Below, piece by piece: positions 1 to 5,496 of a DNA stretch of 6,353 nt. The stretch is from NCBI GenBank assembly GCA_002311865.1, contig DBZV01000116.1, positions 634 through 6,986 on the forward strand. The letters are read 5' to 3'. How positions within the stretch are numbered: position 1 is the first letter of the stretch; every line of letters begins with the position of its first letter. The stretch is from Dehalococcoidia bacterium UBA1151 (GTDB lineage Bacteria; Chloroflexota; Dehalococcoidia; Lucifugimonadales; Lucifugimonadaceae). The translations under genes were made by a program, and so were the position numbers. The notes beneath the pieces were generated by a model. The model was not told where the DNA came from. It did not search any database and saw only the letters and a list, made by a program, of their open reading frames with translations.

Positions 1-172
1 CCGTGCCTGACAACACCGGCAGCACCGGTGAGTGCCTTCCTGTACGCGCCTGCACACAGAGATCTCGGTTGAAGATCAGCTCCGTGACGTCTAATCACCG
101 CCGTTACGAGGCATACCAACGTTTGCATGTACGTTGAGCCGTGGGTGACACTCCGTTAGCCTTTCCCGCTGT
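1..172. other. Gene-free leader upstream of first transporter
   Basis: No convincing coding sequence is visible. The three forward frames carry only short open stretches that close at TGA codons (for example at 70-72 and 135-137) and resemble nothing I know. A reverse-strand ATG at 126-128 stays open to the left edge for about 42 codons, but its translation is unremarkable. A small hairpin is possible at 14-30: CACCGG and CCGGTG around a 5-base loop, with no T-run. A weak promoter-like pair, TTGAGC at 134-139 and TAGCCT at 157-162 with a 17-base spacer, would start transcription within a few bases of the ATG at 173. I see no Shine-Dalgarno there, so a leaderless or near-leaderless mRNA is possible. 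The promoter match is poor and this remains inference. Confidence 0.4.
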
Positions 173-1804
173 ATGGCTGAACCACGCGCGAACTCTGGAG
201 AAGGCTTAACGGAACAACCGGCAAGCTCGCTGGTGGACATTCCTTACCGGCAAAAGCTTCTAGTTGTGGCCGGCCTCACGGTCACGCTGTTCGTGGCGAC
301 GATGAACCAGACCGTCGTTGCAACGGCCGCCCAGAACATCGTCGCCGACATCGGTGGCTTCGATCGTTTCGTGTGGCTATTCGCCGGGTTTTCGCTCGCT
401 GCGACGGCTAGCGTGCCGATCGTCGGAAAACTCTCCGACATCGCCGGCCGCAAGCTAGTCCTCATCGGCTCAGTCATCTTTTTCATGGCAACTTCGGCCG
501 CCGCCGGTTTTTCCACGAACATGACCGAGCTGATCGCGGCCCGGATTCTCCAGGGCGCTGCATTTGCCGGAGTGATGGGTAGCGTGTGGATCATCATGGC
601 CGCGCTGTGGGTCCCGTCCGAACGAGCGAAATGGATGGGTGTGGCGACCGCAGGGTTCACGCTGTCCGGCGTCATAGGTCCGATATTTGGCGGGATCGTG
701 AGCGACGCCCTGAGCTGGCGCTGGGTATTCTTCATCAACATCCCGACCGGCGCATTCAGCCTTATTTTACTGTGGATCTGGTTCCCAAACTTGCCCCCAG
801 GCAAACGTAAAGGGCCTCTAGACCTGACGGGCGCCGTGCTTTTTGCGGGTGCGGCAACGGCATTGCTTCTCGCCCTCACATGGGGTGGTCGCGACTACGC
901 GTGGGATTCGCCAAGAATTCTGGGCCTTGTCGGAGGCTCACTGGTCGCGTTCGCCATCTTCGCTCGTGTCGAATTGAAAGCGGACGACCCGATGCTCCCG
1001 CTCAACTTGTTCACGCACCGTATATTCGCCCTCGGCTGGCTCGCCTCTCTCACAACCACGAGCACATTCATCGCTATCACGGCGTTCCAACCGCTGTTTG
1101 TGCAGGGCGTCATGGGCAAATCTGCGACATCAGCCGCTATCCCATTGATCGCATTAGCCATCGGGGTGGCCGCCGGCGCCAATATTGCCGGCCAGATCCT
1201 TTCACGACGAGGCTATGCGCGAGAACTCGGCATGATCGGACTCTCGATATCCGCAATCTCCCTGATCTTCATGAGCACGTTTGATAGCGCGTCTTCTATC
1301 TGGTCGCTCTTCGTAGCCACGGGGTTCATCGGACTTGGCATGTCGTTCGGCTTCACCTCCTTCACAGTACCCGTACAGAACGCCATGCCTACCTCGATAC
1401 TGGGCGTTGTCACGTCCACGCTGCAGTTTGGGCGATTGTTCGGCCAGGCCGCAGGGAGCGCCGTGTTCGGAGCCGTGTTATTCGCCTCCGTCGCCGTTAG
1501 TTTTGTTGGCTTGAACGAAGACAGCCCCCAGGTTCGGATCGCAGATCCCGGGATAATCGTCGCCGTGGACGAACTCGAGGAGGTCCGGGCTGAGTATCTG
1601 GCGGACCCGGAGCTGGGAGAACAGCGCTACGAATCAGACCTCACGACTTCCCGAAATAATCTAAGTGACGGCCTCTCCACGGTGTTTCTGGTTGCCGCGG
1701 CCTTCAGCATTACCGGCGTCGTCCTGGGATGGTTCACATTCTCGGGGGGCACAAGCGCGGCAACAGCGCGAAGAGAGACCGAGATCGCCGACACAGCGGA
1801 CTGA
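173..1804 (+). CDS. DHA2-family (EmrB/QacA-type) 14-TM MFS drug/organic-ion transporter
   Basis: Predicted inner-membrane proton-coupled exporter of the major facilitator superfamily, 543 aa, the usual size for 14-helix DHA2 proteins. Visible motifs are motif A between TM2 and TM3 (GKLSDIAGRK, residues 85-94), motif B in TM4 (RILQG, 124-128), the motif C region in TM5 (GVIGPIFGG, 166-174), and the WRWVFFINIPTG block (182-193) that opens TM6. A QNAMP...GVVTSTLQFGR block lies at 402-421, matching the second-half signature of the family. A long polar, acidic loop (about 447-500) precedes the last helix (about 501-524), as in EmrB-like pumps. One oddity is that the TM1 D1 motif, usually (L/M)DQTIV, reads MNQTVV: the membrane Asp is Asn45 (codon AAC at 305-307). 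The ATG at 173 has no clear Shine-Dalgarno but gives a normal 25-residue cytoplasmic tail before TM1. Substrate unknown; the neighbouring aldolases hint weakly at organic acids. The family is certain, drug export is not. Confidence 0.95.
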   Translation: MAEPRANSGEGLTEQPASSLVDIPYRQKLLVVAGLTVTLFVATMNQTVVATAAQNIVADIGGFDRFVWLFAGFSLAATASVPIVGKLSDIAGRKLVLIGSVIFFMATSAAAGFSTNMTELIAARILQGAAFAGVMGSVWIIMAALWVPSERAKWMGVATAGFTLSGVIGPIFGGIVSDALSWRWVFFINIPTGAFSLILLWIWFPNLPPGKRKGPLDLTGAVLFAGAATALLLALTWGGRDYAWDSPRILGLVGGSLVAFAIFARVELKADDPMLPLNLFTHRIFALGWLASLTTTSTFIAITAFQPLFVQGVMGKSATSAAIPLIALAIGVAAGANIAGQILSRRGYARELGMIGLSISAISLIFMSTFDSASSIWSLFVATGFIGLGMSFGFTSFTVPVQNAMPTSILGVVTSTLQFGRLFGQAAGSAVFGAVLFASVAVSFVGLNEDSPQVRIADPGIIVAVDELEEVRAEYLADPELGEQRYESDLTTSRNNLSDGLSTVFLVAAAFSITGVVLGWFTFSGGTSAATARRETEIADTAD

Positions 1805-1834
1805 ATATTCTCGTAGAATCTCACCGTTAAACCT

Positions 1835-1875
1835 GCGATCAGGCTCGCGATCATGGGTCGAATCGTGATCGCCTG
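1835..1875. promoter_or_regulatory. Repeated/inverted GCGATCA motif, possible operator or hairpin
   Basis: GCGATCA occurs at 1835-1841 and again at 1847-1853, exactly 12 bases apart start to start. Its exact reverse complement TGATCGC is at 1866-1872. The second and third copies form a 7-bp stem around a 12-base loop. The first copy can pair with the same downstream arm instead, and CAGGC (1840-1844) can pair with GCCTG (1871-1875), so alternative folds compete. This could be an operator with three half-sites upstream of the aldolase genes, or an RNA hairpin at the end of the transporter transcript. No T-run follows, so an intrinsic terminator is unlikely. The repeat is plain in the sequence; the role is inference. 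Confidence 0.4.
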
Positions 1876-1922
1876 AACATGAACGCCGGAAATCTCCGAA
1901 ATCCCAGATAAACTCAAAAATC

Positions 1923-1931
1923 AGGGAAAGG
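1923..1931 (+). promoter_or_regulatory. Ribosome binding site fixing the TTG start at 1939
   Basis: The purine run AGGGAAAGG ends 7 bases before TTG at 1939-1941. The reading frame has a TAA stop at 1909-1911 and no ATG or GTG between it and the TTG, and the first internal methionine is residue 144, inside the conserved barrel. TTG is therefore the only reasonable initiation codon for the first aldolase. Confidence 0.7.
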
Positions 1932-1938
1932 CTCTAAA

Positions 1939-2694
1939 TTGGCCGAACTACGCGTCAACAAAGCAAAACAAAAGCTGGCAAACGGCGAGGTGGCCGTCGC
2001 GTTTGCTTCATGGGGCTACGGCGGCGCGGACGCCCTCGAAAGGTTGGTTGACCTAGAGCCGGACGCAATCTGGCTTGAAGCCGAGCATGGCGGCGTCGAC
2101 TTTTCTAACATTGGCGAGCTGACACGGGCGATCGACCTTATCGGCGCATCGCCGATCGTTCGGATTCACCAAAACGAACCCGGCGTCATATACAGAACGT
2201 TGGACCTCGGTGCGCAGGGCATCGTCGTTCCACACGTCAACACACGTGAAGAGGCGGAGGCCGTCGTACACGCCGGGAAGTTCGCCCCCATCGGACTCCG
2301 TGGCTCATTCACGAGCCGCCAGGGCATCGGCGTGTCGAACTACCAGTCGCTGGCGAACGGCCAGACGATGCTGATCATCTTGATCGAAGATATCGTGGGC
2401 GTTAACAACCTTGATGAGATCCTCAAGGTGGACAACATCGATGTGTTCTTCGTAGCGCCGGGTGACCTTGCGCAGACGATGGGACATATCGGCGAGCCAC
2501 ATCATCCAGATGTACAGGCGGTCGTCGACGAATCGCTACGAAAAATCGTGGCGGCAGGCCGGACGGCAGGCGCTCTCGTATCTAACGAGAACGCAGCCCA
2601 CCATCTCGAACAGGGCGTTAAATTCTTCCTCGGGGGTCCAGCTCCATGGATCGAGAGCGGACTGATCGAAATGAACCGAAGGGCGGAGGCTTAG
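1939..2694 (+). CDS. HpcH/HpaI-family aldolase (first of tandem pair)
   Basis: Predicted cytosolic class II (divalent metal-dependent) pyruvate aldolase with a single TIM barrel, 251 aa, close to the roughly 250-265 aa of HpcH, GarL and RhmA. Compared from memory with E. coli HpcH, it keeps the catalytic His (H50 in LEAEHG), the pyruvate-binding Arg (R75 in IVRI), the barrel Asp (D89 in LDLGAQG), and the metal ligands Glu (E150 in LIED) and Asp (D176 in APGDLA). The Asp two residues before the conserved EH is Glu here (E47), and the Gln before the metal Glu is a leucine. It is followed after 4 bases by a same-length paralog; the downstream gene's GGAGG site (2685-2689) lies inside this gene's 3' end. 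TTG start, see the ribosome-binding-site entry. Family members cleave 2-keto-3-deoxy sugar acids or 4-hydroxy-2-oxo diacids. The substrate here cannot be read from sequence, so a precise enzyme name such as HpaI or RhmA would be overcalling. Confidence 0.92.
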   Translation: MAELRVNKAKQKLANGEVAVAFASWGYGGADALERLVDLEPDAIWLEAEHGGVDFSNIGELTRAIDLIGASPIVRIHQNEPGVIYRTLDLGAQGIVVPHVNTREEAEAVVHAGKFAPIGLRGSFTSRQGIGVSNYQSLANGQTMLIILIEDIVGVNNLDEILKVDNIDVFFVAPGDLAQTMGHIGEPHHPDVQAVVDESLRKIVAAGRTAGALVSNENAAHHLEQGVKFFLGGPAPWIESGLIEMNRRAEA

Positions 2695-2698
2695 CCAG

Positions 2699-3454
2699 AT
2701 GCGAACACTTCGTAAGAACGACGCAAAAGCAAGACTCGGAGCAGGCCAGCACGTCATCGCCCTGGAGGGATTGAATGACGCCGACACAATCGAGCGCCTC
2801 GGCCCGATGAACCCGCACGCCGTGTGGCTTGAGGGCGAACACAACCTTGTCAGCCCGCCGAACATCGCGGACCTTACCCGTGCCGCAGACCTGGCAAATA
2901 CGACCTCAATCGTCCGGGTCAACAGGGTTGAAGAAGGACTCATATATCAGGCGCTGGACCTTGGGGCGCAGGGAGTTGCCGTCCCCCACGTAGACACACG
3001 TGAGGATGCCGAAACCGTGGTGCGGGCGGCCAAGTTCTCGCCACTCGGCAAACGTGGCATGTACGGAGGCCGCCAGGGACTTGGCGACCCGGATTTCTTC
3101 AAAAAGGCCAACGACGAGACGTTGTTAATTGTCTTCATCGAAGACGTGATTGCGCTGGACAATCTGGATGAAATCCTGAAGGTGGACCACATCGACGTAT
3201 TCCTCGTAGGCCCGGGCGATATGTCCCAGTCGATGGGTCGCCTGGGCGATCCCTTCCATCCCGAGGTGACGCGTGCCCTTGAAGACGCCGTTCGCAAGAT
3301 CGTCGCTGCGGGTCGGACCCCCGGAACCGTCGGCAATCACGAGAACGTGGCACGCTACATGGAGTTGGGCGCACGGTTTTTCCTGACCAGTCCATTGTTG
3401 TGGATTGGCGCAGGTTACGAAGATCTACGCCAACGGGTCGGAGCAACGCGTTGA
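2699..3454 (+). CDS. HpcH/HpaI-family aldolase (second of tandem pair)
   Basis: A second metal-dependent aldolase, also 251 aa, with roughly half its residues identical to the preceding protein by eye. The blocks NLDEILKVD-x-IDVF and RKIVAAGRT are shared. Active-site positions by homology to HpcH are H48 (LEGEH), R73 (IVRV), D87 (LDLGAQG), E148 (FIED) and D174 (GPGDMS), so catalysis should be intact. It shares with its neighbour the Glu in place of Asp before the EH motif (E45), and carries Phe where HpcH has the Gln before the metal Glu. The loops after the EH motif (residues 49-55) and around residues 121-134 differ from those of its twin, the expected place for substrate divergence. GGAGG at 2685-2689, nine bases before the ATG, is the best Shine-Dalgarno in the window. 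Its stop overlaps the start of the next gene (TTGA). The pair may be two enzymes for related substrates or a hetero-oligomer. Substrate unknown. Confidence 0.93.
   Translation: MRTLRKNDAKARLGAGQHVIALEGLNDADTIERLGPMNPHAVWLEGEHNLVSPPNIADLTRAADLANTTSIVRVNRVEEGLIYQALDLGAQGVAVPHVDTREDAETVVRAAKFSPLGKRGMYGGRQGLGDPDFFKKANDETLLIVFIEDVIALDNLDEILKVDHIDVFLVGPGDMSQSMGRLGDPFHPEVTRALEDAVRKIVAAGRTPGTVGNHENVARYMELGARFFLTSPLLWIGAGYEDLRQRVGATR
3440..3443 (+). promoter_or_regulatory. Shine-Dalgarno for overlapping TTG start at 3451
   Basis: GGAG lies 7 bases before TTG at 3451-3453, inside the last codons of the second aldolase. The TTG overlaps that gene's TGA (TTGA, 3451-3454), the arrangement expected for translational coupling. 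This start yields a clean lipoprotein signal. The alternative in-frame ATG at 3400 would add 17 Arg-rich residues ahead of it. Confidence 0.6.
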
Positions 3455-3999
3455 GTTTCCGAAATCGCTGGTTTTTAGGCGCGAGTGCCGCAACCATCGC
3501 CGTCATTGCCGTGGCGTGCGGTGGCAGTAATCCCAGTTCTGAACGAAGCCTCGGAGACGTGCTTGTCCTTACGCCAACTCCGGCGCCGATCACATGCCTG
3601 AACGCTAACTATCCCGACGATGCCCCTGCATTCGAGGACGATGGCGCGATCGCGTATGAGACGCTCCCTTCAGGCGTTGCGGTTTTTGATCACCAGGTGG
3701 GTGACGGGGCGTCACTGAAGACCGATAGCAGCATGAGCGTCCATTACACCGGGTTCTTTGACGATGGCTGTATTTTTGATACCAGCCGCACGCGGGGCGT
3801 TCCCGTGACGTTCCAGCTCAGCAACCTGATTCAGGGCTGGCAAATCGGGATGGCGGACATGCTTGAAGGCGGCAAACGCCGGATCCGAATTCCTTCCGAT
3901 CTTGCGTACGGGGATGTCGGGCTTAACATCTCCGGCTTCGTCATTCCCGGGGGCGCAACCCTCATTTTCGAAGTGGAGTTTCTCGAGATCGTCCGGTAG
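3451..3999 (+). CDS. FKBP-type peptidyl-prolyl cis-trans isomerase lipoprotein
   Basis: Predicted exported, membrane-anchored prolyl isomerase that helps fold extracytoplasmic proteins, 182 aa from a TTG start. Residues 1-23 form a lipoprotein signal: basic N-region with R4 and R6, hydrophobic core 8-22, and lipobox AVAC with Cys23 as the lipidated residue. Ala at -3 is less common than Leu. A Ser/Thr/Pro-rich linker (24-47) follows, then one FKBP domain at about 75-182. The FKBP12 pocket residues are present: Tyr99 (VHYTG), Phe109-Asp110 (FDTS), Phe121, Leu126-Ile127, Trp130 (IQGW), Tyr153 (AYGD) and Phe173. It should therefore be an active isomerase able to bind FK506-like ligands. Two extra cysteines, C49 in the pre-domain stretch and C107 in the domain, could pair outside the cytoplasm. 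Its start overlaps the second aldolase stop, so it is probably coupled to it, although no biochemical link is evident. An upstream ATG at 3400 is possible but would spoil the signal peptide. Confidence 0.93.
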   Translation: MSFRNRWFLGASAATIAVIAVACGGSNPSSERSLGDVLVLTPTPAPITCLNANYPDDAPAFEDDGAIAYETLPSGVAVFDHQVGDGASLKTDSSMSVHYTGFFDDGCIFDTSRTRGVPVTFQLSNLIQGWQIGMADMLEGGKRRIRIPSDLAYGDVGLNISGFVIPGGATLIFEVEFLEIVR

Positions 4000-4030
4000 G
4001 AATCTGGTCCTGTGCAGCCACGATGAACAG

Positions 4031-4825
4031 ATGACACCCTCCCCGATAAACCGCGCCCGGGTGCAGTCCGTGATCCTGGACGTGCTGACCGCGGAGCAGT
4101 TTTGCGATCGCGATCAACTGCTAGACGGACAGGTTCACGTCGTCGAGGCCGGATCGTCAGATTCGGAGACGAAGTGGGCGCCTGGGGGCCGCTGGTTTGA
4201 CATCCCGCAGCCATATTTCAGTCTTGTATCGATGGGCGTCGGCGGTGTCGTAACGGCATCGCCGGAGTTGATGTCGTGGGTCCGTCCGTTATACGAAGGC
4301 GTTAATCGTGACGAGATGATGGAGCCGGTGCGCATAGCTGAGGTCTCCAACCGCATGGAGGAGCACGGCCAGAAGACGTTTGGGCCGTTCCCTCGCTGGG
4401 TGTGCGCAGAAGAAGATCTCAGGGAGCACACTCCACCGGCCGGCTATAAAATCGAGCTGCGGGACGATGAACACGATCGGCACACCGTTATGGCTCAACA
4501 GGCCGTCAGCCGGAGGCCCGGAGAGCGCACAACGCACCAGTTCCGGGTCGTGGCGATCGGATCGGACGGCCCGATAGGTTCGGCGGGCGTTACCGCGGAT
4601 GGTGACGGCCTCTATCAGATACACATCGCCATAACGGAAGAGCACCGTGGACGCGGGCTGGGGCGTGCGATCACATATGCGATCACCCGCGCCACGTTCG
4701 ACCATGGAGCTGTTCCCTACTACGGAACCACGTCGGTCAATACGTGGTCTATGCGAACAGCCATCGCCTGCGGTTTCTACCCGTCGTGGGTGCATCTGTT
4801 TTCCCGTGACGTGCGTCCTGTCTGA
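4031..4825 (+). CDS. GNAT-family N-acetyltransferase with unassigned N-terminal domain
   Basis: Predicted cytosolic acetyl-CoA-dependent N-acetyltransferase, 264 aa. The GNAT fold is in the C-terminal half: beta strands around 171-176 and 181-189, motif A with the acetyl-CoA pyrophosphate loop R-G-R-G-L-G at 206-211, and the family's late motif N-x-x-S-x-x-x-A-x-x-x-G-F at 237-249. The first 165 or so residues contain a Trp/Pro-rich stretch (49-61) and an acidic helix-like region (89-112) that I cannot assign; PF12746-like or FR47-like acetyltransferases have this two-part layout. The frame is open back to 3863, but that part overlaps the FKBP gene out of frame and reads as low-complexity nonsense, so I take ATG 4031. 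It has no strong Shine-Dalgarno. A three-codon ORF at 4023-4034 (ATG AAC AGA TGA) overlaps it as ATGA and could feed ribosomes in. With only 31 bases after the FKBP stop, it is probably the last gene of the aldolase operon. Substrate unknown. Confidence 0.85.
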   Translation: MTPSPINRARVQSVILDVLTAEQFCDRDQLLDGQVHVVEAGSSDSETKWAPGGRWFDIPQPYFSLVSMGVGGVVTASPELMSWVRPLYEGVNRDEMMEPVRIAEVSNRMEEHGQKTFGPFPRWVCAEEDLREHTPPAGYKIELRDDEHDRHTVMAQQAVSRRPGERTTHQFRVVAIGSDGPIGSAGVTADGDGLYQIHIAITEEHRGRGLGRAITYAITRATFDHGAVPYYGTTSVNTWSMRTAIACGFYPSWVHLFSRDVRPV

Positions 4826-4970
4826 GCGCTGGACACGAGATGCGCGTGCTCGGCGTGTAACATCGAGCGCCTGATATCCGGGACCCGAACCCCTCAACAA
4901 TGGCGAGGCCACGAAAGAAATACTCGGCGATTTCGAAATATTTCCTTTTACGGCCCTTGAAGAGGCCGAG
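4826..4970. other. Intergenic region before mgtC-like gene
   Basis: 145 bases. The left half is GC-rich, with short imperfect complements (ACAC/GTGT and CGAG/CTCG around 4833-4858) but no T-run, so no convincing intrinsic terminator. The right half turns AT-rich at 4911-4950, the likely promoter zone, and contains the palindromes listed separately. A 37-codon, very basic open frame starts at ATG 4900 and ends inside the mgtC-like gene. It lacks a Shine-Dalgarno and I do not call it a gene. Confidence 0.4.
4930..4944. promoter_or_regulatory. Two overlapping 10-bp palindromes upstream of mgtC-like gene
   Basis: ATTTCGAAAT (4930-4939) and GAAATATTTC (4935-4944) are each perfect palindromes and share five bases. 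They lie 26 to 40 bases before the ATG at 4971, in the only AT-rich patch of this gap, so they overlap where a promoter or regulator site would be expected. GAAATA also recurs at 4917-4922 and 4935-4940, 18 bases apart. No regulator can be named. Short AT-rich palindromes arise by chance fairly often, so confidence is low. Confidence 0.3.
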
Positions 4971-5417
4971 ATGTTGCTTCGTATATCGCTCGCGGCGCTT
5001 GTGGGCGTCATGATCGGGTACGAACGCCGTCGCTCGTCGGCCCCGGCGGGGATCCGCACCCTGGCACTGGTTTCCATGGGATCCGGCACCTTCACCGTGA
5101 TCTCGATATTCGCCTTCAGCACCATCGAGGGCGAGTTCGTCCGCGACCCTGCACGGATCGCCGCCCAGGTTGCGACCGGCATCGGCTTCATAGGAGCGGG
5201 CACGATAATCCGCTCCGGAACCAGCGTGCGTGGCCTCACAACTGCCACGGGCATCTGGGTAGCGGCAGCACTGGGGATGGCCGCCGGATCCGGGCTTTAC
5301 GTTCTGGCAATCGGGGGAGCACTTCTAGCGATGCTGATTCTCGCCTTCTTCCCGCGAAAACCTGGCCACAGGAACGGCGACGATGAAGCCGATGTCGAAG
5401 AGGGCGTCCGACATTGA
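4971..5417 (+). CDS. MgtC/SapB-family membrane protein
   Basis: Small integral membrane protein, 148 aa, consisting of the MgtC N-terminal membrane domain only; it lacks the soluble C-terminal domain of Salmonella MgtC. Family signatures are clear: G-x-x-IGYERR (12-20), AGIRTLALVSMG (26-37), DPARIAAQVATGIGFIGAG (59-77), then RGLTTATGIWVAAALGMAAGSG (87-108, the block written as R-G-L-T-T through G-S-G). About five membrane segments are likely, near 3-17, 31-50, 66-81, 90-106 and 109-127, followed by a charged, acidic tail (129-148). MgtC relatives are linked to growth at low Mg2+, virulence and F-type ATPase control. Whether this one transports or regulates anything is unknown. AGAGG at 4961-4965 lies 5 bases before the ATG, and no other start codon exists back to the in-frame TGA at 4872, so the start is firm. 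It is probably transcribed apart from the acetyltransferase and possibly together with the next transporter. Confidence 0.93.
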   Translation: MLLRISLAALVGVMIGYERRRSSAPAGIRTLALVSMGSGTFTVISIFAFSTIEGEFVRDPARIAAQVATGIGFIGAGTIIRSGTSVRGLTTATGIWVAAALGMAAGSGLYVLAIGGALLAMLILAFFPRKPGHRNGDDEADVEEGVRH

Positions 5418-5447
5418 ACGGCAGCGAAGTTGCGGGCCCCGGGGTCA

Positions 5448-5476
5448 TCACATTGCGCCATAGCGAGTAAATGTGA
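5448..5476. promoter_or_regulatory. TCACATT-N15-AATGTGA inverted repeat before second transporter
   Basis: Perfect 7-bp arms at 5448-5454 and 5470-5476 flank a 15-base spacer. The right arm covers a possible GTG start at 5473. The arms resemble CRP half-sites, but in the opposite order (CRP reads TGTGA-N6-TCACA), so this is not a CRP site. It may be an operator for the transporter or a weak RNA hairpin around its ribosome entry region. Role inferred only. Confidence 0.35.
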
Positions 5477-5496
5477 CGTCTGACTCCAGATCCCCA

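Larger units (their letters stand above)
1805..1938. other. Intergenic region between transporter and aldolase operon
   Basis: These 134 bases separate the transporter from the aldolase genes and probably hold the aldolase promoter. Just after the stop lies a weak hairpin (ATTCT 1807-1811, AGAAT 1815-1819) and the palindrome GAATATTC at 1803-1810. Neither has the GC stem and T-run of an intrinsic terminator. The middle holds the GCGATCA repeats described separately. The right end is A-rich (1906-1929), with TAAACT at 1909-1914 as a possible -10 element but no good -35 at 17 bases. Readthrough from the transporter cannot be excluded. Confidence 0.5.

Noticed and set aside
14..30. CACCGG/CCGGTG hairpin considered as a terminator of an upstream gene
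   Set aside because: The stem is only 6 bp with no T-run, and no upstream gene is visible to be terminated.
1..128. Reverse-strand open frame from ATG at 126-128 to the left edge, considered as a divergent partial gene
   Set aside because: Only about 42 codons are visible, with no recognisable motif and no clear ribosome site. It may be real but cannot be supported from this window.
244..879. Reverse-strand open frame of 211 codons inside the first transporter
   Set aside because: It is entirely antisense to conserved MFS motifs and its composition is typical of an antisense shadow.
4900..5013. 37-codon basic small ORF overlapping the mgtC-like start, considered as a regulatory leader peptide like those upstream of Salmonella mgtC
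   Set aside because: There is no Shine-Dalgarno, the frame runs into the mgtC-like coding region instead of ending before it, and there is no Pro-run or attenuator structure.
4289..5254. Long reverse-strand open frame of 321 codons across the acetyltransferase, the gap and the mgtC-like gene
   Set aside because: It lies antisense to two genes with clear family motifs, and its translation is Arg/Pro/Ser-rich with no recognisable domain. It is a shadow of GC-rich coding sequence.
5437..5444. CCCCGGGG palindrome after the mgtC-like gene, considered as a terminator stem
   Set aside because: It has no loop and no following T-run. A short GC palindrome is expected by chance in such DNA.
5448..5476. 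CRP/FNR-type binding site
   Set aside because: The half-sites are in reverse order and the spacer is 15 bases, which does not match the TGTGA-N6-TCACA arrangement.
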